From the NCBI RefSeq assembly GCF_002563635.1, contig NZ_PDIZ01000003.1:434001-498000 (forward strand): a stretch of DNA of 64,000 nt, written 5' to 3'. The DNA is from Bacillus sp. es.036 (lineage in GTDB: Bacteria; Bacillota; Bacilli; Bacillales; Guptibacillaceae). Positions 1 through 8,399 of the stretch are shown in pieces. Position 1 is the first letter of the stretch, and each line of letters opens with the position of its first letter. The notes below the pieces were generated by a model. It was not told the DNA's origin. It was given only the letters and a program-made list of their open reading frames with translations, and searched no databases. The position numbers were made by a program, and so were the translations under genes.

Positions 1-506
1 TGACTTATTGTCTGACCAACAAACAAAGACATCCCAGTAAAAAAGTCAGCTGTTAGGGCTGCAGCTGTTTGTTCAAGTTCATGAACGATTTGTTCGTCTA
101 TTTCGTTAGCTTGCACGAGGACGCCTTTCCTCTCATTTTCAAACAAGAGCACGGTTTCCTCAGAAAACAAGCCAGTCATAGCCTCGATAAAATCAGAAAG
201 ATCGGATGGTGCTTCTTTTAAATAAAAATGGATATACCGGACAGGTGAATTTAGGTTAAGTTCCACGCTTGAAGCATCTTCAAAAAGGAGAGAAGCCCAT
301 TTTGCTTGAACCTCATTCATCCGATCATCTAGTATGCGAATGGATGGGAATAGGGCATTTAGAAGATCCTTCTCGCGTCCCGTAAGACGAGTTTTGCGAA
401 TCCCGAATTCTTCCCCATCAGTGGTTCGGTACCAATGGAACAGATCGGGCTGTTCGGAGGTGAGGACATAATCATTTCCATATAAATCGGCAAGTTTTGC
501 ATTCAT
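1..506 (-). CDS. PucR/CdaR-like regulator (partial, C-terminus off the window)
   Basis: An open frame of 168 codons runs leftward from an ATG at 506 to the window edge, behind a clear ribosome-binding site (TAGGAGGACC, 511-520). The visible part begins MNAKLADLYGNDYVLTS and ends ...DFFTGMSLFVGQTIS. That last stretch resembles the start of the GGDEF-like domain that precedes the C-terminal helix-turn-helix in PucR/CdaR-type regulators. The helix-turn-helix itself would lie outside the window, so the family call is an inference. No stop codon interrupts the frame, so the gene looks intact but cut by the window boundary. It stands apart from the yhe cluster, separated by a terminator hairpin at 582-612. 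Confidence 0.6.
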   Translation of the reverse strand, partial: MNAKLADLYGNDYVLTSEQPDLFHWYRTTDGEEFGIRKTRLTGREKDLLNALFPSIRILDDRMNEVQAKWASLLFEDASSVELNLNSPVRYIHFYLKEAPSDLSDFIEAMTGLFSEETVLLFENERKGVLVQANEIDEQIVHELEQTAAALTADFFTGMSLFVGQTIS

Positions 507-581
507 AAGTGGTCCTCCTAGTGTACAGTTATCCTCTAGTATAACGCATCAGCTGCTTCAAATTAATAGAGAAGGAATCGA

Positions 582-612
582 AAAGAACCTCTTCGTATGC
601 AAGAGGTTCTTT
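582..612 (-). terminator. Rho-independent terminator after the 620-826 gene
   Basis: A perfect 12-bp stem (AAAGAACCTCTT / AAGAGGTTCTTT) with a 7-nt loop lies just past the stop codon of the small leftward gene. It is followed on the minus strand by a short T-rich tract. Confidence 0.75.
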
Positions 613-619
613 GGTTACA

Positions 620-826
620 TTATTTCTGTTTGTCTTTATCTTTTTTTTCTACGCTTGAATAGGGCGGCTCTTGTTCCATCACGGGGATGGCTTCTTCAAT
701 TTGTGCTTGTCTGTAACTTTGATGAACGGCCCCGCCAGCCATTCCTTCATTTACCATACGGTCGATATCCATATCATACTTATCGCGGCCTTCGTACATT
801 GAATCTTCTGTTTTTTTAGTTGGCAA
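620..826 (-). CDS. Small acidic/basic hypothetical protein (68 aa)
   Basis: The frame starts at TTG (826), 10 nt after AAGGAG on the minus strand. The nearer ATG at 835 is out of frame and hits a stop at once, so TTG is the only workable start. The product is hydrophilic, has no cysteines or membrane segment, and ends in a lysine/aspartate-rich tail (EKKDKDKQK). It follows the YheE-like gene in the same direction and ends at its own terminator. I do not recognise a family. Small soluble proteins of this kind near yheE/yheD in spore formers are often sporulation products, but nothing in the sequence proves that here. Confidence 0.65.
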   Translation of the reverse strand: MPTKKTEDSMYEGRDKYDMDIDRMVNEGMAGGAVHQSYRQAQIEEAIPVMEQEPPYSSVEKKDKDKQK

Positions 827-883
827 CCTGATTCATCTCCTTATTTCATTGAATAAGGATAGTATGCGTTCCCTTGAGGAGGA

Positions 884-1102
884 TTATGAATCTTGTTCGT
901 ATACATGGAAAAGCATAAGTTCATGAATTTGAGACTGAAGTTTGTTTTGTTCCGATTCGGGTGGAGCGGGCTGGAACCATTCGAATTCTCCAGTATGAAG
1001 GTATAGCGTACGGTAATACGTTCCTTGGTGAAAAAAAGATACTTCCCATTTAGGTTTTCTTACTTTTGATCCAACGGATTTATATTGAAAGTGCGAAATC
1101 AT
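884..1102 (-). CDS. yheE: YheE-like protein (DUF5342)
   Basis: A 72-residue soluble protein that begins MISHFQYKSV and ends with LMLFHVYEQDS. The pattern PKWEVSFF...GEFEWF...IHELMLFHVY is that of the B. subtilis YheE family, whose function is unknown. The ATG at 1102 is preferred over the upstream in-frame start at 1135 because GGGGGA lies 5 nt before it and the family begins at this residue. The gene sits 44 bp downstream of the last YheC/YheD-family gene in the same direction, as yheE does beside yheD in B. subtilis, so it is probably the tail of the same transcript. Confidence 0.8.
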   Translation of the reverse strand: MISHFQYKSVGSKVRKPKWEVSFFHQGTYYRTLYLHTGEFEWFQPAPPESEQNKLQSQIHELMLFHVYEQDS

Positions 1103-1146
1103 TGTATTCCCCCATGTCCACTTTTTTATCATCATAACATAGGAAG

Positions 1147-2310
1147 TTAATACGCTGAATACGTTCGAAAAGATGTGGTGAGGGAACGTATAAAAGCTTG
1201 ATGAATCAATGGTTCATCAAAACGCATTGGTTTTGCATTCGCTTCAAAAATCCATAGCTGTCCATCTTGATCTTTTCCGATGTCTAAAGAGCATTCGAGC
1301 ATCTGTTCTTTTTCTTCGAGAACTTCAGCTGTACGAATCGCAAGCGCAGTCAGTCGCGCTTCATCTTCCTGAGTGGCAACCTTATGAAACGGAAGAATAC
1401 GCCCACCTTTTGGAACGTGGGTTGTTAGTCCATTAGGTGGAGCTGCACGAACTCCAATGCCTGTGACCTGCCAGCTTTTGAACGGTTTTTGTAAAAGGAC
1501 ACGAAAATCATAAGCTTCTCCTTGATGTGTTGCCAGTTTAATTTTACGTTGCATGATGTAAGACTCTCCAATTTGAGCAGCAAGATGTTCTTCTAATAAG
1601 GAGAAAGTTGAAAATAAATAACTCCTTTCATGATCGATATAATGAAATCCAGTCTTTACTCTATTTAATTTAAAAATTCCTCTTCCTTTACTACCTGAAG
1701 TTGGTTTGAAGAATATGGAGTGATGTGTATTGAGAAATTTTTCTACATTTGATTCGGTAACAGATGCTGTCTCTGGAATAAAAGGTAATAATTCTTCGTT
1801 TGCTGATAAGTGAGCAAGTACATGATCTTTTTGGAAAAATGACCGATTAAAATATGGGATTCCTTTCTTCTTTAATAAGCTGAAAAAAGCGGTCACTTTA
1901 TCGGAGTGCTCTTCTTCGCGGTCAGGAATCCGATTGTAAACGATGTTAGGGTACGGGAAACGATAACCTGTCCATTTTTGAGAAAAGTGATCGTAAAGAT
2001 AACCAGTTATAAACGATGAGTGAATATCATCAGGTGTAAATACGTAAGAAAGTCCGCCAGAATCAGTAAGCTCTTTTTGAATGGCTTTGAATATCGTGCC
2101 ATTACCACTGAAGTGATGCTTGGGGTTAGATCCTGCAAGAATTCCGACAAGAGGCCTGATGGCATCATGGGACGACTGCAATTTCATAATAGAAGAAGCA
2201 AAAGAGGGAAAGGGAGAGAGCTTATTTGGCTCTTTCCCCCAGTAAATGGATTGATAACTGCTCTGCTGATACCAGCGTTTATTTGCATGACTATAAAATA
2301 ATTCAATCAT
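1147..2310 (-). CDS. YheC/YheD family ATP-grasp protein, fourth copy
   Basis: A 387-residue ATP-grasp protein of the YheC/YheD family. These proteins associate with the developing spore coat; their enzymatic substrate is unknown. Visible family marks are VYNRIPDREEE (about 125), the glycine-rich nucleotide loop FKPTSGSKGRGIF (about 200), YDFRVLLQK (about 275) and the metal-binding end WIFEANAKPMRFDE (about 355). It has a roughly 55-residue N-terminal extension instead of the full N-terminal domain of the two long copies. The start codon overlaps the stop of the preceding gene by 4 bp (ATGA), which indicates translational coupling. It is the last of four consecutive family members. Confidence 0.88.
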   Translation of the reverse strand: MIELFYSHANKRWYQQSSYQSIYWGKEPNKLSPFPSFASSIMKLQSSHDAIRPLVGILAGSNPKHHFSGNGTIFKAIQKELTDSGGLSYVFTPDDIHSSFITGYLYDHFSQKWTGYRFPYPNIVYNRIPDREEEHSDKVTAFFSLLKKKGIPYFNRSFFQKDHVLAHLSANEELLPFIPETASVTESNVEKFLNTHHSIFFKPTSGSKGRGIFKLNRVKTGFHYIDHERSYLFSTFSLLEEHLAAQIGESYIMQRKIKLATHQGEAYDFRVLLQKPFKSWQVTGIGVRAAPPNGLTTHVPKGGRILPFHKVATQEDEARLTALAIRTAEVLEEKEQMLECSLDIGKDQDGQLWIFEANAKPMRFDEPLIHQAFIRSLTTSFRTYSAY

Positions 2311-3680
2311 ACTGTCGTAACCAGTTGCTTTTCGATTGTCGATTGTGCTAGAAAGATGGCATATTCGATCGGTAACATTCTCGTTCTTGCCTCTTCTGCT
2401 TTTAATTTCGGATGGGAGAAAATACCTCTACCTGGTTTTGAATTTGCTTCAAATAAATAAATTTTCCCTTCTTTTGTAATACCAAGATCAAACCCAATTT
2501 CACCAATAAAGCCAGAGACTTTTTTATCTATCGCACGACTTAATTGAAGGGCAGCCTCCATTAAATCAGTTTCTACCTGCTTCTTTACGCCATATTCAGA
2601 AGTGAGTTCTCCAATTGTTTTAACCGTTCCGTTTGATGCCATGTGAGTCGTTAAGCTTCCTGCGCCTGCGATTTTTGCAGCAATCGCACTGACTTCCCAG
2701 TATCCCTCTTTGTTTTTGTTTGTATGAACGCGATAATCCATTGAACGGTGATGAATGCGATGTAAATCAATTCCCTGTTGAGCAATGAGACCGTCCATTC
2801 CATTTGGGTACTGCGTTTTGAGGAGCCTTGCTAGTGATGTATATCGTCTAAGTCGGTTCTCTTTATCTGTTCTGAAGCGACAATAATAATACTTTTCATT
2901 AGCTGGTTTTAAGATTTGCTGAATGCCAAGACCAAGACTTCCGTTGGCAGGTTTAATATATAGTTGCTCATACTCTTTCAACATGCTTGCGATGATCGTT
3001 GCTTTAGGACTTAGAACCGTTTCTGGTAAATAATCTTTAACGGCTTCATCTGTGCTTAATTTCTCGAACATCGTCCACTTATCAAAAAATCCAGGATTAA
3101 ACCAGGGGGTGAAGTATTGCGACTGAAGTTTCTTCATTGTCGTACTGACTTGTTCAATGCTTGCTGAGCTTCGGTTTGGAAGGCGGTCGTAAACAACATC
3201 TGGGATTGGTACGGTTACTCTGTACCAGCCTCGTTTGTTATACATCAATCCTTTAATACTTCCTGTTTTCCAATCAATGTGATGCGCTCCAAAAGCAAAG
3301 CCAATAGCACCACACTTCAAGGTAGCTGACAATAATTTAGCGAAATACATACTTCTTTCCCCAATCGGTCTCATACTATCCTTTGTAAAACCTGCTGTGA
3401 AAATCCCAATTAGCGGTCCGATATGAAGTGAATTTCCCTTCTCAAAAAGATGAACAGACGTTTCTGAAGGAACACCAAGCACCTTCCATAAATCTTCTGA
3501 TAGAAGGTACTCTTCTTTGTTATCCGGATGAGGAGAGACTGTGCAAAAGGATCGTCTGGAACCAAAACATAGCTGATTAGGAAAAGAAATGCGATCGACC
3601 CAACGCTTAAACAGAGAGGCTGGAACATAGAAATTCCCTTGAGAAGTACTATCCTTTTTTAATGGAAGAGTTGCCTCCAT
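2307..3680 (-). CDS. yheD: YheD-type ATP-grasp spore coat-associated protein, third copy
   Basis: A 457-residue protein close in length to B. subtilis YheD (453). It has an N-terminal domain of about 100 residues with no obvious catalytic motifs, then the YheC/YheD ATP-grasp core: VVYDRLPNRSS, the loop IKPANGSLGLGIQ, YRVHTNKNKEG, and the terminal IYLFEANSKPGRGIF. The ATG at 3680 is chosen because AAAGGGG lies 9 nt upstream and the product then matches family length; a longer reading to 3821 has no such site. The 5' end overlaps the preceding gene by 32 bp, typical of a coupled operon. Whether this copy or the one at 4750 is the direct yheD orthologue cannot be settled here. Confidence 0.88.
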   Translation of the reverse strand: MEATLPLKKDSTSQGNFYVPASLFKRWVDRISFPNQLCFGSRRSFCTVSPHPDNKEEYLLSEDLWKVLGVPSETSVHLFEKGNSLHIGPLIGIFTAGFTKDSMRPIGERSMYFAKLLSATLKCGAIGFAFGAHHIDWKTGSIKGLMYNKRGWYRVTVPIPDVVYDRLPNRSSASIEQVSTTMKKLQSQYFTPWFNPGFFDKWTMFEKLSTDEAVKDYLPETVLSPKATIIASMLKEYEQLYIKPANGSLGLGIQQILKPANEKYYYCRFRTDKENRLRRYTSLARLLKTQYPNGMDGLIAQQGIDLHRIHHRSMDYRVHTNKNKEGYWEVSAIAAKIAGAGSLTTHMASNGTVKTIGELTSEYGVKKQVETDLMEAALQLSRAIDKKVSGFIGEIGFDLGITKEGKIYLFEANSKPGRGIFSHPKLKAEEARTRMLPIEYAIFLAQSTIEKQLVTTV

Positions 3681-4737
3681 AGCAGTTAACCCCTTTCTTC
3701 TCGCTGATAAGCGAATGGCAATAGTAAAATGGAATCGTATAGTAATCTTGATGCGACCGAATGGCCTTATGCCCCGGTTTTGAATTTGCTTCAAGTAACC
3801 AGACTTTACCTGATCGATCAATTCCGAAGTCTAATCCAAGTTCAAACAATGGAGAGAAAGTTTCTTCTAAAATAGTAGCTACGCAATGAGAAAGTCGGCT
3901 GATTATTGACTCAGCTTGATGAAAGACAGACTCTGACATTAAAAGCTTTTGGTCGGTTTGAATGGTGCCACCGCTATGCAAGTTTGATACAAAAGATTCA
4001 GGGTTTCCTACACGAGTTGCCCGACCGATTTCTTCCCAGGTTGTATAGGAGGTTTTTTTCATGACCACTCTTCGATCAAACGGTCGATTATTCTGATCAA
4101 GCAAAGAAAGCCATTGCTGTGCGATATAGTCGCGCTGTTTTAAAATGCTCCTGATCATTTTTAGTAAAGAACTGGTTTTATCATAAGTATGATGAAAGAT
4201 ACGCCCATTATGATTGATTTGAACACCAATCTGGTCCTGGTTTTGAGTGAGTAGCATGATACCGTTACCCTGTGAACCGATAATTGGTTTTAGAATAATC
4301 TTGCCGTGTTCAGTTAGTAAATCGGATAGTACTTTAGCACACGTGTGAGGATGAAGCTTTATCGATTGTGGTATATGTCGATTTAGTAAAGGGCTTTTCT
4401 TTAAGTGTTTGTATATCTCCCACTTTCCTGGAAGCCCATGACCTAGGAAAGTGGCGTTAGATTCCGTTTTCAACCATCTAATAAAAGCTGTTTCTTTTTT
4501 TGTGGTGCTTCCGCTATGAAAGCATCGATCATAGATGAATTCCGGTACCTTAAAGTTCGTTTCCACCCAATCTTTTTGCAGTGGTTCGTATTTTAGCCCC
4601 TGTATGTGATGAGAAGAATGCTGGCTAGGTGAAAAACGATAGACGTCGAAACCTAAATCTATTCCAGCTTCACTTAATTTGGAGACGTAATCCATTTCAT
4701 GTTGAAGTGAATGTTGGAGAATACCAAATGATTTCAT
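3649..4737 (-). CDS. yheC: YheC-type ATP-grasp spore coat-associated protein, second copy
   Basis: A 362-residue protein, essentially the length of B. subtilis YheC (363). It starts directly with the core domain (MKSFGILQHSLQHEMDY) and lacks the extra N-terminal domain of the long copies. ATP-grasp signatures are FIYDRCFHSG, ILKPIIGSQGNGIML, FDRRVVMKK and VWLLEANSKPGHKAIR near the C-terminus, the last supplying the metal ligands. It lies 12 bp after the 4750-6108 gene and overlaps the next gene by 32 bp, so all four are almost certainly co-transcribed. The function is inferred from family knowledge: mother-cell proteins linked to spore coat formation. Confidence 0.88.
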   Translation of the reverse strand: MKSFGILQHSLQHEMDYVSKLSEAGIDLGFDVYRFSPSQHSSHHIQGLKYEPLQKDWVETNFKVPEFIYDRCFHSGSTTKKETAFIRWLKTESNATFLGHGLPGKWEIYKHLKKSPLLNRHIPQSIKLHPHTCAKVLSDLLTEHGKIILKPIIGSQGNGIMLLTQNQDQIGVQINHNGRIFHHTYDKTSSLLKMIRSILKQRDYIAQQWLSLLDQNNRPFDRRVVMKKTSYTTWEEIGRATRVGNPESFVSNLHSGGTIQTDQKLLMSESVFHQAESIISRLSHCVATILEETFSPLFELGLDFGIDRSGKVWLLEANSKPGHKAIRSHQDYYTIPFYYCHSLISEKKGVNCYGGNSSIKKG

Positions 4738-4749
4738 AATCTCCCCCTT

Positions 4750-6108
4750 CTATAAGGATGAATACCAATGTACCAAACGGATTAGCGCTTTTACGGACGG
4801 ACGGTAGGTACTTAAGGTTGTTCCCTCTGAGGTTTTTGAAGGTTTTGTGTTTACTTCAATTATCCACGGATGACCGTCTTGATCCACTGACATGTCGATT
4901 CCAAGCTCCCCAAATAAACCTTCACTCTCACGATCAATGATTTGTGAAACTTCACGAGCAAGTTCAGGGAGAATCCGCATTAGTTGGCTTTTCATCGAAT
5001 CTTCAAAAGGAGCGAGACCTTCATGGAATTTTTTTAATAGAGCACCACGTGCGATATTTGAAACAAATTGTTCATTTGTTCGGGAAACTCGCGATACAGC
5101 TGATACAACTGACCATTTCCCACCAGTACCTTTTAAACATAGAATTCGGAAGTCTACGGGACATCCGTCAATATCGATGAGAGGTATGCCTTGTTGGATA
5201 AGGTAGGGAATATATTTAGATCGTAAGCGAATCGTCTTGTAGAGGTTCGGTAAGGCAGAAGATGAAATTGTTTGACTGCCATTAAAGCTAGAGTAATCAA
5301 GATGGAAGAGATTATCACTTTGACTGATTCGAAAAATATGTTTGCCCTGGCTTCCATTTAACGGTTTTAAATAAAGGATAGGATGTTTTGTAATCATGAT
5401 TTCAATCGTATCAAACCCTTCTAGGAGAACCGTTTCAGGAAGATATGGAACGATCTCATCGTATAATAGGAGTTTCTGATGTACGTCCCATTTATCAAGA
5501 AATGACTCATTAAAATAGGGGATTTTCTGTTGTTGCCAATAGACTTTCAATTGTTTGATAAAATGAGAATTCTCAAGTTTTCTAGAATGGATTCGATTAT
5601 AGATAACGGATGGTATTGGCAGTATCGTTTCCACCCATGTTCGTTGATTCCAAATGAATCCAGATACCTTTGTTTCATTCCAAGGCTGTAACGTATACAC
5701 GTAGAAAAGAATATGATGTTCCTCGCAATACTCTGCAACTTCCTTACAAAAATCCGTATAGGATCCAAACGGATTCTCTGCTTTTGAAGAAGAATTAAGA
5801 GCAAGGCAGAAGATTGGACCAAGTGAGAGTATTTGTTTCTGATGACAAAAGCTCATGGTAATCGGAATGGTTTGATCTGGCAATGACAGGGAACGGAGGA
5901 GATCAGGTGAACAGTATACGGTATGACTTGATGGTGTATGATAGACCTTTATTGAAACGCTGACTTCAACCGCACCACATCGCAGTGGAAGGGGAGAATC
6001 CGTCAGTTTCCATTTAGAAGCGATTTTTTCTGGAATGGTTAACGTAAGTTTTGACTGGGAAGAGCTTGAATTTTCTGGTTGTATAATAATTTTTTCAGCA
6101 AGTTTCAT
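4750..6108 (-). CDS. YheD-type ATP-grasp protein, first copy of the array
   Basis: A 452-residue long-form member of the YheC/YheD family and the first gene of the four-gene operon. Residues 1 to about 110 form the N-terminal domain seen in YheD; the ATP-grasp core follows with VIYNRIHSRK, YLKPLNGSQGKHIF, VDFRILCLKG and the end motif PWIIEVNTKPSK. The last motif reads EVN where the other copies read EAN, which keeps the Glu and Asn ligands. The gene is headed by a SigK-like promoter at 6178-6206. It is divergent from yheB, from which it is separated by only 127 bp. Confidence 0.87.
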   Translation of the reverse strand: MKLAEKIIIQPENSSSSQSKLTLTIPEKIASKWKLTDSPLPLRCGAVEVSVSIKVYHTPSSHTVYCSPDLLRSLSLPDQTIPITMSFCHQKQILSLGPIFCLALNSSSKAENPFGSYTDFCKEVAEYCEEHHILFYVYTLQPWNETKVSGFIWNQRTWVETILPIPSVIYNRIHSRKLENSHFIKQLKVYWQQQKIPYFNESFLDKWDVHQKLLLYDEIVPYLPETVLLEGFDTIEIMITKHPILYLKPLNGSQGKHIFRISQSDNLFHLDYSSFNGSQTISSSALPNLYKTIRLRSKYIPYLIQQGIPLIDIDGCPVDFRILCLKGTGGKWSVVSAVSRVSRTNEQFVSNIARGALLKKFHEGLAPFEDSMKSQLMRILPELAREVSQIIDRESEGLFGELGIDMSVDQDGHPWIIEVNTKPSKTSEGTTLSTYRPSVKALIRLVHWYSSL

Positions 6109-6177
6109 TCAAGACCCTCGTTCAACATTTTTTGCTTTATTACCTTCCTTTAACTGGATAGGCAATAGCGGATATCG

Positions 6178-6206
6178 TATACTATGAAGATGAAGTTTAC
6201 TATGTG
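6178..6206 (-). promoter_or_regulatory. SigK-like promoter of the yheD/yheC operon
   Basis: On the minus strand CACA (6206-6203) is followed after exactly 16 bp by CATAGTATA (6186-6178). This fits the mother-cell SigK pattern (mACm, 16-17 bp, CATANNNTA). It would start transcription about 60 nt before the first YheD-type gene, in keeping with the known late mother-cell role of this family. This is a consensus match by eye, not mapped. Confidence 0.45.
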
Positions 6207-6235
6207 AACGTGAAGGATAGAAAGGTTGAGGTATC

Positions 6236-7378
6236 ATGTCGTCCATAATTATAACAATCCTCTTTATGATCGCTATTGGCGCAGTAATAGGTGGATTCAC
6301 GAATTCATTAGCGATTAAAATGCTGTTTAGACCATATGAAGCTCGGTACATAGGTAAATGGAAAGTTCCATTTACTCCTGGTCTCATTCCGAAGCGAAGA
6401 GATGAATTAGCAGTGCAACTTGGAAAAATGGTTGTTGAACACCTTTTAACTGCTGAAGGAATTCAGCAAAAAATGAATGATCCTGTTTTCAAGTGTACGA
6501 TGATTGAGTATGCACAAAAAGAAGTGTTGAAATTAGTAGAGTCTGATGAAAAAATCGAGGATCTTTTAAAGCGATTACTTCACCTCGAGAATCCCGAGCA
6601 AGAAATAAGGTTAAAAGCAAGCACGTATCTTACGAAAAAAATTGAAACCAAACTAGTGAATTTAAAAAGCAAGGAATTAGCTGAGATTCTTCCAGAGAAA
6701 ACACAGGAGAGAATTGATGGCGCAATCGAACCGATTGCAGATCTTATTTTAACGAAAATCAGTGACTACATCGCTTCTTCTGAAGGAAAGAACAAACTAT
6801 CTGTCATGATTGATCGTTATCTTGCTGACCGTGGAACGCTTGGAAGTATGATTAATATGTTTTTTACGAATACAAGATTAGTCGATAAGGTGCAACCTGA
6901 GCTGCTTCGTCTTTTAAAGCAAAAAGATATTCAAAATGTTATCATCACGATGCTGGAGAAAGAATGGCAATCGCTTAAAGAAACGAAATTAGAAACGTTT
7001 GAAGACAAATTCGATTCAGAAGAGCTCGTGCAAGGAATAACGAACCTTATTGTGAATGAACTTCCAATTCAGCATGTGATGAACCTAAGCCTATCAGAAG
7101 CAATAGAGCCTTATAAACAGCGTATTATTGAAGACTTTGTGCCAAGAATAGTGGATGCAGCTGGTCAGTACCTAAGTCAGAATTTGCAGCCGCTCATGGA
7201 GCAATTGCACCTTGCTGATGTAGTAAAAAGTCAGGTTGAGACGTTCTCAGTAGGACGTCTTGAAGAAATGGTTTTATCGATATCTAGGCGCGAATTTAAA
7301 ATGATTACGTATCTAGGAGCAGTACTCGGAGGTATGATTGGATTAATTCAAGGCATAATCATCACCCTTTTGGGATGA
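6236..7378 (+). CDS. yheB: YheB, DUF445 (UPF0754) membrane protein
   Basis: A 380-residue protein with an N-terminal membrane segment (residues 3-25) and a C-terminal one (about 355-378) flanking a long, mostly helical, charged middle. The N-terminal signature GGFTNSLAIKMLFRPYEA and PFTPGLIPKRR are hallmarks of the DUF445 family, whose function is unknown. B. subtilis YheB is the close relative. The ATG follows AAAGGTTGAGG. It is divergent from the YheC/YheD operon and followed 83 bp later by yheA in the same direction, the same neighbourhood as in B. subtilis. Confidence 0.92.
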   Translation: MSSIIITILFMIAIGAVIGGFTNSLAIKMLFRPYEARYIGKWKVPFTPGLIPKRRDELAVQLGKMVVEHLLTAEGIQQKMNDPVFKCTMIEYAQKEVLKLVESDEKIEDLLKRLLHLENPEQEIRLKASTYLTKKIETKLVNLKSKELAEILPEKTQERIDGAIEPIADLILTKISDYIASSEGKNKLSVMIDRYLADRGTLGSMINMFFTNTRLVDKVQPELLRLLKQKDIQNVIITMLEKEWQSLKETKLETFEDKFDSEELVQGITNLIVNELPIQHVMNLSLSEAIEPYKQRIIEDFVPRIVDAAGQYLSQNLQPLMEQLHLADVVKSQVETFSVGRLEEMVLSISRREFKMITYLGAVLGGMIGLIQGIIITLLG

Positions 7379-7461
7379 ATTTCGTTTCAGTCTTTGTTAT
7401 AGTGGGGAAGTATAGGGTTATGAGAGCGAAATAATCCTCACTTACTAAGGAGGTAGATAGA

Positions 7462-7830
7462 ATGGCAGAGAAAAATCTTTACGACGTAGCATACGAATTA
7501 GAAAGCGCAATGCGCGAGCATGAGGACTACACGAAGCTTAAAGAATTATACGATCAGGTAAATCAAGATGAAGTATCAAAGAAACTTTTTGATAACTTCC
7601 GCAACATGCAAATGGAGCTTCAACAGAAGCAAATGTCTGGTCAACAGATCACAGAAGAAGAAGCTCAAAAAGCTCAACAACAAGTTGAACTTGTGCAGCA
7701 ACATGAAGTGATTTCCCAGTTGATGCAGCAAGAACAGCGCATGAGCCAGGTAATTCAGGACATTAACAAAATCGTAACGAAGCCTCTAGAGGACCTTTAC
7801 GGTAGCTCTGAAGAAGACATTCAGCAGTAA
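7462..7830 (+). CDS. yheA: YheA, YlbF/YmcA-family protein (UPF0342)
   Basis: A 122-residue, all-helical, glutamine-rich soluble protein beginning MAEKNLYDVAYELESAMRE. It matches the YlbF/YmcA family, some members of which act with RNase Y in RNA processing; YheA itself has no established role. A strong site (AAGGAGG) precedes the ATG. The gene ends at a terminator at 7837-7866. Confidence 0.92.
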   Translation: MAEKNLYDVAYELESAMREHEDYTKLKELYDQVNQDEVSKKLFDNFRNMQMELQQKQMSGQQITEEEAQKAQQQVELVQQHEVISQLMQQEQRMSQVIQDINKIVTKPLEDLYGSSEEDIQQ

Positions 7831-7836
7831 TAAAAA

Positions 7837-7866
7837 AACCGTTCATCTTAGGATGAGCGGTTTTTT
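7837..7866 (+). terminator. Terminator after yheA
   Basis: A 9-bp stem (CCGTTCATC / GATGAGCGG, with one G-U pair) and a 4-nt loop are followed by TTTTTT, immediately after the yheA stop codon. Confidence 0.9.
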
Positions 7867-7907
7867 ATATGTTTTGTATCTCGTGCGTTCGGTGCTTGAT
7901 TTTGGGT

Positions 7908-7941
7908 TTATTCGAGTGAAACGTGCGCTTCATTCGAATAA
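7908..7941. repeat. Unassigned 13-bp inverted repeat
   Basis: TTATTCGAGTGAA (7908-7920) and TTCATTCGAATAA (7929-7941) form a 13-bp stem with one G-U pair and an 8-nt loop. It lies between two convergent genes but has no T-run on either strand, so it does not look like a standard terminator. Confidence 0.6.
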
Positions 7942-7980
7942 GCACAAAAACACGGAATTAGCTATAAAAGGGATAAGTGC

Positions 7981-8202
7981 TTAGGAAGCGTTCTCAATAA
8001 CGCCAATGACTTCAAACTGAGTCGGTTGTGTAATGATCGTCTCTTCTACTGAACAATGAGGACAGTTTAATTGGTGATCCGTTTTCTTATCTTCGGCAAT
8101 GATCCCTCTAAATTCATGGTCGCATTCAGAACATTTATAAATATGTGGCTCACTAAATGCTCCTGTACAGTCAAATCTGATTCTTTCTTTCCCTTTTGTC
8201 AT
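7981..8202 (-). CDS. Small zinc-ribbon-like protein (73 aa)
   Basis: A 73-residue protein with two CxxC pairs, YKCSECDHEF (about 23-32) and NCPHCSVEE (about 47-55), spaced as in a zinc ribbon. There is a further lone cysteine near residue 11. The fold is therefore probably a single structural zinc site; no catalytic motif is visible. The ATG at 8202 follows GGAGAGGGG at a somewhat long spacing. It converges on yheA and is divergent from yhaX. I do not recognise a named family. Confidence 0.7.
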   Translation of the reverse strand: MTKGKERIRFDCTGAFSEPHIYKCSECDHEFRGIIAEDKKTDHQLNCPHCSVEETIITQPTQFEVIGVIENAS

Positions 8203-8399
8203 ACGTCTAAGACCCCTCTCCGTTATTGTAATACATTTGTAATAATACTAGTTTCATATTAAAACTTCCCATACTGTCACTTTTTTAAACGCTTAATTCT
8301 GATAGCGTTTTAAATCAGGTAAATTAGTGTGATAAGACAAGAGTTACGAGTCATAGAGATAAGTGGGGAAGGGAGTACTTCTATATAGGAGGGATTTGA

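Noticed and set aside
3410-3628. Minus-strand 72-codon frame inside the third YheD-type gene
   Set aside because: Out-of-frame shadow of a gene with strong family motifs; no ribosome-binding site.
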